Positions 50,225-62,517 of a stretch of DNA of 64,000 bases are shown piece after piece. A program made the translations under genes and the position numbers. The DNA lies in NCBI GenBank assembly GCA_033782935.1, contig JAWQEG010000411.1, forward strand, positions 1,733,501-1,797,500, written 5' to 3'. Under the pieces are notes generated by a model that was not told the origin of the DNA, did not search any database, and saw only the letters and a program-made list of their open reading frames with translations. The DNA comes from Petrolisthes cinctipes (Eukaryota; Arthropoda; Malacostraca; Decapoda; Porcellanidae). How positions within the stretch are numbered: position 1 is the first letter of the stretch; each line of letters opens with the position of its first letter.

Positions 50225-53200
50225 GAATTTTGAAAATACTCTAACACGGAGTAGGCATGTACAGATCGCTTCTGGGACCCCAAAATATCGAATTTTCGGG
50301 TGTTTAGGGCCAGATGTTGAGATATAAACGGGTACAGAAGATGCATGCACATATCGACTTTTGGGCACCTAAAAGATCGATTTTTAGTATGTTTTTGGCC
50401 TGTATTGTTGAAAATACTCTAACAAGGAGTAGGCATGTACAGATACCTTCTGGGACCTCTAAATATCGAATTTTCGGGTGTTTTGGGACTGAATTTGAGA
50501 TATCGATTTTTTGGCACCTAAAATGTCGATTTTTAGCATGTTTTTAGCCTATATTTTGAAAGTATTCTAGCACTGTGTAAAAAGGTACAGATTGCTTCTG
50601 GGACCCCAAAATATTGAATTTTCGGGTGTTTTGAGCCTGAATTTGAGATATAAACGGACACAGAAGATACATGCACATATTGACTTTGGGCATCTAAAAT
50701 ATCGATTATCAGCATGTTTTTGGCCTGTATTTTGAAAATACTCTAACACTGAGTAGGCATGTACAGATTGCTTCTGGGACCCCAAAATATTGAATTTTCG
50801 GGTGTTTTGAGCCTGAATTTGAGATATAAACGGGTACTGAAGATGCATGCACATATCGACTTTTGTGCACCTAAAAGATCGATTTTCAGTATGTTTTGAG
50901 CATATATTTTGAAAATACTCTAACACGGAGTAGGCATGTACAGATCGCTTCTGGGACCCCTAAATATCGAATTTTCGGGTGTTTAGGGCCAGAATTTGAG
51001 ATATGAACGGGTACAGAAGATGCATGCACATATCGACTTTTGGGCACCTAAAAGATCGATTTTCAGTATGATTTTGGCCTGTATTTTGAAAATACTCTAA
51101 CAAGGAGTAGGCATGTACAGATACCTTCTGGGACCTCTAAATATCGAATTTTCGGGTGTTTTGGGACTGAATTTGATATATCGATTTTTTGGCACTTAAA
51201 ATGTCGATATTAGCCTATATTTTGAAAATATTCTAGCACTGTGTAGGCATGTACAGATTGCTTCTGGGACTCCAAAATATTGAATTTTCGGGTGTTTTGA
51301 GCCTGAATTTGAGATATAAACGGGTACTGAAGATGCATGCACATATCGACTTTTGTGCACCTAAAAGATCGATTTTCAGTATGTTTTGAGCATGTATTTT
51401 GAAAATACTCTAACACGGAGTAGGCAGGTACAGATCGCTTCTGGGACCACTAAATATCGAATTTTCGGGTGTTTTGGGACTGAATTTGAGATATCGACTT
51501 TTTGGCACCTAAAAGATCGATTTTTAGCATGTTTTTAGCCTATATTTAGAAAATATTCTAGCACTGAGTAGGCATGTACAGATTGCTTCTGGGACCCCAA
51601 AATATTGAATTTTCGGGTGTTTTGAGCCTGAATTTGAGATATAAACGGGTACAGAAGATACATGCACATATCGACTTTTGTGCACCTAAAAGATCGATTT
51701 TCAGTATGTTTTGAGCATGTACTTTGAAAATACTTTAACACGGAGTAGGCAGGTACAGATCGCTTCTGGGACCACTAAATATCGAATTTTCGGGTGTTTT
51801 GGGACTGAATTTGAGATATCGACTTTTTGGCACCTAAAAGATCGATTTTTAGCATGTTTTTAGCCTATATTTAGAAAATATTCTAGCACTGAGTAGGCAT
51901 GTACAGATTGCTTCTGGGACCCCAAAATATTGAATTTCAGGGTGTTTTGAGCCTGAATTTGAGATATAAACGGGTACAGAAGATACATGCACATATCGAC
52001 TTTTGTGCACCTAAAAGATCGATTTTCAGTATGTTTTGAGCATGTATTTTGAAAATACTCTAACACGGAGTAGGCATGTACAGATCGCTTCTGGGACCCC
52101 TAAATATCGAATTTTCGGGTGTTTTGGGACTGAATATGAGATATCGACTTTTTGGCACCTAAAAGATCGATTTTTAGCATGTTTTTAGCCTATATTTTGA
52201 AAATATTCTAGCACTGAGTAGGCATGTACAGATTGCTTCTGGGACCCCAAAATATTGAATTTTCGGGTGTTTTGAGCCTGAATTTGAGATATAAACGGGT
52301 ACAGAAGATACATGCACATATTGACTTTGGGCACCAAAAATATCGATTTTCAGCATGTTTTGGACCTGAATTTTGAAAATACTCTAACACGGAGTAGGCA
52401 TGTACAGATCGCTTCTGGGACCCCAAAATATCGAATTTTCGGGTGTTTAGGGCCAGAATTTGAGATATAAACGGGTACAGAAGATGCATGCACATATCGA
52501 CTTTTGGGCACCTAAAAGATCGATTTTCAGTATGTTTTTGGCCTGTATGTTGAAAATACTCTAACAAGGAGTAGGCATGTACAGATACCTTCTGGGACCT
52601 CTAAATATCGAATTTTCGGGTGTTTTGGGACTGAATTTGAGATATCGATTTTTTGGCACCTAAAATGTCGATTTTTAGCATGTTTTTAGCCTATATTTTG
52701 AAAATATTCTAGCACTGTGTTGGCATGTACAGATTGCTTCTGGGACCCCAAAATATTGAATTTTCGGGTGTTTTGAGCCTGAATTTGAGATATAAACGGG
52801 TACAGAAGATACATGCACATATCGACTTTTGTGCACCTAAAAGATCGATTTTCAGTATGTTTTGAGCATGTATTTTGAAAATACTCTAACACGGAGTAGG
52901 CATGTACAGATCGCTTCTGGGACCCCTAAATATCGAATTTTCGGGTGTTTTGGGACTGAATTTGAGATATCGACTTTTTGGCACCTAAAAGATCGATATT
53001 TAGCATGTTTTTAGCCTATATTTTGAAAATATTCTAGCACTGAGTAGGCATGTACAGATTGCTTCTGGGACCCCAAAATATTGAATTTTCGGGTGTTTTG
53101 AGCCTGAATTTGAGATATAAACGGGTACAGAAGATACATGCACATATTGACTTTGGGCACCAAAAATATCGATTTTCAGCATGTTTTGGGCCTGAATTTT

Positions 53201-54548
53201 GAAAATACTCTAACACGGAGTAGGCATGTACAGATCGCTTCTGGGACCCCAAAATATCGAATTTTCGGGTGTTTAGGGCCAGAAATTGAGATATAAACGG
53301 GTACAGAAGATGCATGCACATATCGACTTTTGGGCACCTAAAAGATCGATTTTTAGTATGTTTTTGGCCTGTATGTTGAAAATACTCTAACAAGGAGTAG
53401 GCATGTACAGATACCTTCTGGGACCTCTAAATATCGAATTTTCGGGTGTTTTGGGACTGAATTTGAGATATCGATTTTTTGGCACCTAAAATGTCGATTT
53501 TTAGCATGTTTTTAGCCTATATTTTGAAAATATTCTAGCACTGTGTAGGCATGTACAGATTGCTTCTGGGACCCCAAAATATTGAATTTTCTGGTGTTTT
53601 GAGCCTGAATTTGAGATATAAACGGACACAGAAGATACATGCACATATTGACTTTGGGAATCTAAAATATCGATTATCAGCATGTTTTTGGCCTGTATTT
53701 TGAAAATACTCTAACACTGAGTAGGCATGTACAGATTGCTTCTGGGACCCCAAAATATTGAATTTTCGGGTGTTTTGAGCCTGAATTTGAGATATAAACG
53801 GGTACTGAAGATACATGCACATATCGACTTTTGGGCACCTAAAAGATCGATTTTCAGTATGTTTTGAGCATGTATTTTGAAAATACTCTAACACGGAGTA
53901 GGCATGTACAGATCGCTTCTGGGACCCATAAATATCGAATTTTCGGGTGTTTTGGGACTGAATTTGATATATCGATTTATTGGCACCTAAAAGATCGATA
54001 TTTAGCATGTTTTTAGCCTATATTTTGAAAATATTCTAGCACTGAGTAGGCATGTACAGATTGCTTCAGGGACCCCAAAATATTGAATTTTCGGATGTTT
54101 TGAGCCTGAATTTGAGATATAAACGGGTACAGAAGATACATGCACATATTGACTTTGGGCACCAAAAATATCGATTTTCAGCATGTTTTGTGCCTGAATT
54201 TTGAAAATACTCTAACACGGAGTAGGCATGTACAGATCGCTTCTGGGACCCCAAAATATCGAATTTTCGGGTGTTTAGGGCCAGAATTTGAGATATAAAC
54301 GGGTACAGAAGATGCATGCACATATCGACTTTTGGGCACCTAAAAGATCGATTTTTAGTATGTTTTTGGCGGGTATGTTGAAAATACTCTAACAAGGAGT
54401 AGGCATGTACAGATACCTTCTGGGACCTCTAAATATCGAATTTTCGGGTGTTTTGGGACTGAATTTGAGATATCGATTTTTTGGCACCTAAAATGTCGAT
54501 TTTTAGAATGTTTTTAGCCTATATTTTGAATATATTCTAGCATTGTGT
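50225..54548. repeat. Array block: mixed trimers, dimers and a tetramer
   Basis: Intervals after 50031 are 502, 677, 314, 325, 325, 501, 325, 501, 501 and 501. Two adjacent 325-bp dimers (51524-51848 and 51849-52173) share tatatttagaaaatattc and ggcaggtacagatcgc with gggaccactaaat. The head at 50579 reads gtgtaaaaaggtacag instead of gtgtaggcatgtacag. The family marker gtatgttgaaaatac with aacaaggagtagg recurs near 52549, 53374 and 54376. Confidence 0.86.
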
Positions 54549-55198
54549 AGGCATGTACAGATTGCTTCTGGGACCCCAAAATATTGAATTTTCAGGTGTT
54601 TTGAGCCTGAATTTGAGATATAAACGGGTACTGAAGATACATGCACATATCGACTTTTGGGCACCTAAAAGATCGATTTTCAGTATGTTTTGAGCATGTA
54701 TTTTGAAAATACTCTAACACGAAGTAGGCATGTACAGATCGCTTCTGGGACCCCTAAATATCGAATTTTCGGGTGTTTTGGGACTGAATTTGAGATATCG
54801 ATTTTTTGGCACCTAAAATGTCGATTTTTAGAATGTTTTTAGCCTATATTTTGAATATATTCTAGCATTGTGTAGGCATGTACAGATTGCTTCTGGGACC
54901 CCAAAATATTGAATTTTCAGGTGTTTTGAGCCTGAATTTGAGATATAAACGGGTACTGAAGATACATGCACATATCGACTTTTGGGCACCTAAAAGATCG
55001 ATTTTCAGTATGTTTTGAGCATGTATTTTGAAAATACTCTAACACGGAGTAGGCATGTACAGATCGCTTCTGGGACCCCTAAATATCGAATTTCCGGGTG
55101 TTTTGGGACTGAATATGAGATATCGACTTTTTGGCACCTAAAAGATCGATTTTTAGCATGTTTTTAGCCTATATTTTGAAAATATTCTAGCACTGAGT
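54549..55198. repeat. Tandem pair of 325-bp dimers
   Basis: M3 anchors at 54503, 54828 and 55153 delimit two 325-bp dimers. Both preceding M3 tails share three private changes: gatttttagaatg, ttttgaatatattc and tagcattgtgtagg. The heads share attttcaggtg. One difference is aacacgaagtagg near 54715 in the first against aacacggagtagg in the second. The duplication therefore spans one M3-to-M3 interval including the M3 tail, and is recent. Confidence 0.9.
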
Positions 55199-58100
55199 AG
55201 GCATGTACAGGTTTCTTCTGGGACCCCAAAATATTGAATTTTCGGGTGTTTTGAGCCTGAATTTGAGATATAAACGGGTACAGAAGATACATGCACATAT
55301 TGACTTTGGGCACCAAAAATATCGATTTTCAGCATGTTTTGGGCCTGAATTTTGAAAATACTCTAATAAGGAGTAGGCATGTACAGATCGCTTCTGGGAC
55401 CCCAAAATATCGAATTTTCGGGTGTTTAGGGCCAGAATTTGAGATATAAACGGGTACAGAAGATGCATGCACATATCGACTTTTGGGCACCTAAAAGATC
55501 GATTTTCAGTATGTTTTTGGCCTGTATTTTGAAAATACTCTAACACGGAGTAGGCATGTACAGATACCTTCTGGGACCTATAAATATCGAATTTTCGGGT
55601 GTTTTGGGACTGAATTTGAGATATCGATTTTTTGGCACCTAAAATGTCGATTTTTAGCATGTTTTTAGCCTATATTTTGAAAATATTCTAGCATTGTGTA
55701 GGCATGTACAGATTGTTTCTGGGACCCCAAAATATTGAATTTTCGGGTGTTTTGAGCCTGAATTTGAGATATAAACGGGTACAGAAGATACATGCACATA
55801 TTGACTTTGGGCACCAAAAATATCGATATTCAGCATGTTTTGGGCCTGAATTTTGAAAATTCTCTAACACGGAGTAGGCATGTACAGATACCTTCTGGGA
55901 CCCCAAAATATTGAATTTTCGGGTGTTTTGAGCCTGAATTTGAGATATAAACGGGTACAGAAGATACATGCACATATTGACTTTGGGCACCAAAAATATC
56001 GATTTTCAGCATGTTTTGGGCCTGGATTTTGAAAATACTCTAATAAGGAGTAGGCATGTACAGATCGCTTCTGGGACCCCAAAATATCGAATTTTCGGGT
56101 GTTTAGGGCCAGATTTTGAGATATTAACGGGTAAAGAAGATGCATGCACATATCGACTTTTGGGAACCTAAAAGATCGATTTTCAGTATGTTTTTGGCCT
56201 GTATTTTGAAAATACTCTAACACGGAGTAGGCATGTACAGATACCTTCTGGGACCTATAAATATCGAATTTTCGGGTGTTTTGGGACTGAATTTGAGATA
56301 TCGATTTTTTGGCACCTAAAATGTCGATTTTTAGCATGTTTTTAGCCTATATTTTGAAAATATTCTAGCACTGTGTAGGCATGTACAGATTGCTTCTGGG
56401 ACCCCAAAATATTGAATTTCCGGGTGTTTTGAGCCTGAATTTGAGATATAAACGGGTACAAAAGATACATGCACATATTGACTTTGGGCACCAAAAATAT
56501 CGATTTTCAGCATGTTTTGGGCCAGAATTTTGAAAATACTCTAACACGGAGTAGGCATGTACAGATCGCTTCTGGGAACCCAAAATATCGAATTTTCGGG
56601 TGTTTTGAGCCTGAATTAGAGATATAAACGGGTACAGAAGATACATGCACATATCGACTTTTGTGCACCTAAAAGATCGATTTTCAGTATGTTTTGAGCA
56701 TGTATTTTGAAAATACTCTAACACGGAGTAGGCATGTACAGATCGCTTCTGGGACCCCTAAATATCGAATTTTCGGGTGTTTTGGGACTGAATTTGAGAT
56801 ATCGACTTTTTGGCACCTAAAAGATCGATTTTTAGCATGTTTTTAGCCTATATTTTGAAAATATTCTAGCACTGTACCGATTGCTTCTGGGACCCCAAAA
56901 TATTGAATTTTCGGGTGTTTTGAGCCTGAATTTGAGATATAAACGGGTACAGAAGATACATGCACATATTGACTTTGGGCACCAAAAATATCGATTTTCA
57001 GCATGTTTTGGGCCTGAATTTTGAAAATACTCTAATAAGGAGTAGGCATGTACAGATCGCTTCTGGGACCCCAAAATATCGAATTTTCGGGTGTTTAGGG
57101 CCAGAATTTGAGATATTAACGGGTTCAGAAGATGCATGCACATATCGACTTTTGGGCACCTAAAAGATCGATTTTCAGTATGTTTTTGGCCTGTATTTTG
57201 AAAATACTCTAAAACGGAGTAGGCATGTACAGATACCTTCTGGGACCTCTAAATATCGAATTTTCGGGTGTTTTGGGACTGAATTTGAGATATAGATTTT
57301 TTGGCACCTAAAATGTCGATTTTTAGCATGTTTTTAGCCTATATTTTGAAAATATTCTAGCATTGTGTAGGCATGTACAGATTGTTTCTGGGACCCCAAA
57401 ATATTGAATTTTCGGGTGTTTTGAGCCTGAATTTGAGATATAAACGGGTACAGAAGATACATGCACATATTGACTTTGGGCACCAAAAATATCGATATTC
57501 AGCATGTTTTGGGCCTGAATTTTGAAAATACTCTAACACGGAGTAGGCATGTACAGATACCTTCTGGGACCCCAAAATATTGAATTTTCGGGTGTTTTGA
57601 GCCTGAATTTGAGATATAAACGGGTACAGAAGATACATGCACATATTGACTTTGGGCACCAAAAATATCGATTTTCAGCATGTTTTGGGCCTGGATTTTG
57701 AAAATACTCTAATAAGGAGTAGGCATGTACAGATCGCTTCTGGGACCCCAAAATATCGAATTTTCGGGTGTTTAGGGCCAGAATTTGAGATATTAACGGG
57801 TAAAGAAGATGCATGCACATATCGACTTTTGGGAACCTAAAAGATCGATTTTCAGTATGTTTTTGGCCTGTATTTTGAAAATACTCTAACACGGAGTAGG
57901 CATGTACAGATACCTTCTGGGACCTCTAAATATCGAATTTTCGGGTGTTTTGGGACTGAATTTCAGATATCGATTTTTTGGCACCTAAAATGTCGATTTT
58001 TAGCATGTTTTTAGCCTATATTTTGAAAATATTCTAGCACTGTGTAGGCATGTACAGATTGCTTCTGGGACCCCAAAATATTGAATTTTCGGGTGTTTTG

Positions 58101-58546
58101 AGCCTGAATTTGAGATATAAACGGGTACAAAAGATACATGCAATAATTGACTTTGAGCACCAAAAATATCGATTTTCAGCATGTTTTGTGCCAGAATTTT
58201 GAAAATACTCTAACACGGAGTAGGCATGTACAGATCGCATCTGGGACCCCAAAATATCGAATTTTCGGGTGTTTTGAGCCTGAATTTGAGATATAAACGG
58301 GTACAGAAGATACATGCACATATCGACTTTTGGCCACCTAAAAGATCGATTTTCAGTATGTTTGTGGCCTGTATTTTGAAAATACTCTAACACGGAGTAG
58401 GCATGTACAGATACCTTCTGGGACCTCTAAATATCGAATTTTCGGGTGTTTTGGGACTGAATTTGAGATATCGACTTTTTGGCACCTAAAAGATCGATTT
58501 TTAGCATGTTTTTAGCCTATATTTTGAAAATATTCTAGCACTGAGT
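55199..58546. repeat. Array block with 1669-bp offset duplication
   Basis: Intervals are 501, 677, 501, 491, 677 and 501. About 55.65-56.6 kb recurs at 57.32-58.3 kb (offset 1669). Shared markers are gcattgtgtagg with gattgtttctggg near 55692 and 57361, cgatattcagc near 55825 and 57494, ctctaataaggagtagg near 56040 and 57710, gatattaacgggtaaag near 56122 and 57791, and tttgggaacc. The 677-bp intervals hold an extra 176-bp M1 with a gataccttctggg head. Confidence 0.88.
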
Positions 58547-61500
58547 AGGCATGTACAGATTGCTTCTTGGACCCCAAAATATTGGATTTTCGGGTGTTTT
58601 GAGCCTGAATTTGAGATATAAACGGGTACAGAAGATACATGCACATATTGACTTTGGGCACCAAAAATATCGATTTTCAGCATGTTTTGGGCCTGAATTT
58701 TGAAAATACTCTAACACGGAGTAGGCATGTACAGATCGCTTCTGGGACCCCAAAATATCGAATTTTCGGGTGTTTAGGGCCAGAATTTGAGATATAAATG
58801 GGTACAGAAGATACATGCACATATCGACTTTTGGGCACCTAAAAGATCGATTTTCAGTATGTTTTTGGCCTGTATTTTGAAAATACTCTAACATGGAGTA
58901 GGCATGTACAGATACCTTCTGGGACCTAAATATCTTATTTTCGGGTGGTTTGGGACTAAATTTGAGATATCGATTTTTTGGCACCTAAAATGTCGATTTT
59001 TAGCATGTTTTTAGAATATTTTTTGAAAATATTCTAGCACTGTGTAGGCATGTACAGATTGCTTCTGGGACCCCAAAATATTGAATATTCGGGTGTTTTG
59101 AGCCTGAATTTGAGATATAAACGGATACAGAAGATACATGCACATATTGACTTTGGGCATCTAAAATATCGATTTTCAGCATGTTTTGGGCCTGTATTTT
59201 GAAAATACTCTAACACTGAGTAGGCATGTACAGATTGCTTCTGGGACCCCAAAATATTGAATTTTCGGGTGTTTTGAGCCTGAATTTGAGATATAAACGG
59301 GTACTGAAGATGCATGCACATATCGACTTTTGTGCACCTAAAAGATCGATTTTCAGTATGTTTTGAGCATGTATTTTGAAAATACTCTAACACGGAGTAG
59401 GCATGTACAGATCGCTTCTGGGACCCCTAAATATCGAATTTTCGGGTGTTTTGGGACTGAATTTGAGATATCGATTTTTTGGCACCTAAAAGATCGATTT
59501 TTAGCATGTTTTTAGCCTATATTTTGAAAATATTCTAGCAATGTACAGATTGCTTCTGGGACCCCAAAATATTGAATTTTCGGGTGTTTTGAGCCTGAAT
59601 TTGAGATATAAACGGGTACAGAAGATACATGCACATATTGACTTTGGGCACCAAAAATATCGATTTTCAGCATGTTTTGGGCCTGAATTTTGAAAATACT
59701 CTAACACGGAGTAGGCATGTACAGATCGCTTCTGGGACCCCAAAATATCGAATTTTCGGGTGTTTAGGGCCAGAATTTGAAATATAAACGTGTACAGAAG
59801 ATGCATGCACATATCGACTTTTGGGCACCTAAAAGATCGATTTTCAGTATGTTTTTGGCCTGTATTTTGAAAATACTCTAACACGGAGTAGGCATGTACA
59901 GATACCTTCTGGGACCTCTAAATATCGAATTTTCGGGCGTTTTGGGACTGAATTTGAGATATCGATTTTTTGGCACCTAAAATGTCAATTTTTAGCATGC
60001 TTTTAGCCTATATTTTGAAAATATTCTAGCACTGTGTAGGCATGTACAGATTGCTTCTGGGACCCCAAAATATTGAATTTTCGGGTGTTTTGAGCCTGAA
60101 TTTGAGATATAAACGGGTACAGAAGATACATGTACATATTGACTTTGGGCATCTAAAATATCGATTTTCAGCATGTTTTGGGCCTGTATTTTGAAAATAC
60201 TCTAACACTGAGTAGGCATGTACAGATTGCTTCTGGGACCCCAAAATATTGAATTTTCGGGTGTTTTGAGCCTGAATTTGAGATATAAACGGATACTGAA
60301 GATGCATGCACATATCGACTTTTGTGCACCTAAAAGATCGATTTTCAGTATGTTTTGAGCATGTATTTTGAAAATACTCTAACACGGAGTAGGCATGTAC
60401 AGATCGCTTCTGGGACCCCTAAATATCGAATTTTCGGGTGTTTTGGGACTGAATTTGAGATATAAACGGGTACAGAAGATGCATGCACATATCGACTTTT
60501 GGGCACCTAAGAGATCGATTTTCAGTATGTTTTTGGCCTGTATTTTGAAAATACTCTAACACGGAGTAGGCATGTACAGATACCTTCTGGGACCTCTAAA
60601 TATCGAATTTTCGGGTGTTTTGGGACTGAAATTGAGATATCGATTTTTTGGCACCTAAAATGTCGATTTTTAGCATGTTTTTAGCCTATATTTTGAAAAT
60701 ATTCTAGCACTGTGTAGGCATGTACAGATTGCTTCTGGGACCCCAAAATATTGAATTTTCGGGTGTTTTGAGCCTGAATTTGAGATATAAACGGGTACAG
60801 AAGATACATGGGCATCTAATATATCGATTTTCAGCATGTTTTGGGCCTGTATTTTTGAAAATACTCTAACACTGAGTAGGCATGTACAGATTGCTTCTGG
60901 GACCCCAAAATATTGAATTTTCGGTTGTTTTGAGCCTGAATTTGAGATATAAACGGGTACTGAAGATGCATGCACATATCGACTTTTGAGCACCTAAAAG
61001 ATCGATTTTCAGTATGTTTTGAGCATGTATTTTGAAAATACTCTAACACGGAGTAGGCATGTACAGATCGCTTCTGGGACCCCTAAATATCGAATTTTCG
61101 GGTGTTTTGGGACTGAATTTGAGATATAGACTTTTTGGCACCTAAAAGATCGATTTTTAGCATGTTTTTAGCCTATATTTTGAAAATATTCTAGCACTGT
61201 ACAGATTGCTTCTGGGACCCCAAAATATTGAATTTTTGGGTGTTTTGAGCCTGAATTTGAGATATAAACGGGTACAGAAGATACATGCACATATTGACTT
61301 TGGGCACCAAAAATATCGATTTTCAGCATGTTTTGGGCCTGAATTTTGAAAATACTCTAACACGGAGTAGGCATGTACAGATCGCTTCTGGGACCCCAAA
61401 ATATCGAATTTTCGGGTGTTTAGGGCCAGAATTAGAGATATAAACGGGTACAGAAGATGCATGCACATATCGACTTTTGGCCACCTAAAAGATCGATTTT

Positions 61501-62517
61501 CAGTATGTTTTTGGCCTGTATTTTGAAAATACTCTAACACGGAGTAGGCATGTACAGATACCTTCTGGGACCTCTAAATATCGAATTTTCGGGTGTTTTG
61601 GGACTGAATTTGAGATATCGATTTTTTGGCACCTAAAATGTCGATTTTTAGCATGTTTTTAGCCTATATTTTGAAAATATTCTAGCACTGTGTAGGCATG
61701 TACAGATTGCTTCTGGGACCCCAAAATATTGAATTTTCGGGTGTTTTGAGCCTGAATTTGAGATATAAACGGGTACAGAAGATACATGGGCATCTAATAT
61801 ATCGATTTTCAGCATGTTTTGGGCCTGTATTTTTGAAAATACTCTAACACTGAGTAGGCATGTACAGATTGCTTCTGGGACCCCAAAATATTGAATTTTC
61901 GGGTGTTTTGAGCCTGAATTTGAGATATAAACGGGTACAGAAGATACATGGGCATCTAATATATCGACTTTTAGCATGTTTTTAGCGTATATTTTGAAAA
62001 TATTCTAGCACTGTGTAGGCATGTACAGATTGCTTCTGGGACCCCAAAATATTGAATTTTCGGGTGTTTTGAGCCTGAATTTGAGATATAAACGGGTACA
62101 GAAGATACATGCACATATTGACTTTGGGCATCTAAAATATCTATTTTCAGCATGTTTTGGGCCTGTATTTTGAAGATACTCTAACACTGAGTAGGCATGT
62201 ACAGATTGCTTCTGGGACCCCAAAACATTGAATTTTCGGGTGTTTTGAGCCTGAATTTGAGATATAAACGGGTACTGAAAATGCATGAACATATCGACTT
62301 TCGTGAACCTAAAAGATCGATTTTCAGTATGTTTTGAGCATGTATTTTGAAAATACTCTAACACGGAGTAGGCATGTACAGATCGCTTCTGGGACCCCTA
62401 AATATCGAATTTTCGGGTGTTTTGGGACTGAATTTGAGATATCGACTTTTTGGCACCTAAAAGATCGATTTTTAGCATGTTTTTAGCCTATATTTTGAAA
62501 ATATTCTAGCACTGAGT
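58547..62517. repeat. Array block ending with 15-bp-deleted monomers
   Basis: Intervals are 499, 501, 491, 678, 487, 491, 323 and 501. Three monomers near 60.81, 61.79 and 61.95 kb have gatacatgggcatc, a 15-bp deletion relative to M1t. A chimera near 60.40-60.56 kb has an M3b head followed by the intact 29-bp segment and an M2a body. The M3a near 58926 lost 3 bp (gggacctaaatatc). About 58.5-60.0 kb reappears 3971-3973 bp later. Confidence 0.87.
60807..60812 (+). other. 15-bp deletion in M1t, three copies in 1.15 kb
   Basis: Between gatacat and gggcatc the 15 bases covering cacatattgac are missing. The same form is near 61788 and 61949, each followed by taatatatcga where the usual M1t has taaaatatcga. 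The first two also share an extra T in gtatttttgaaaat. Their spacing (about 978 and 161 bp) shows they spread by local duplication. Confidence 0.85.
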
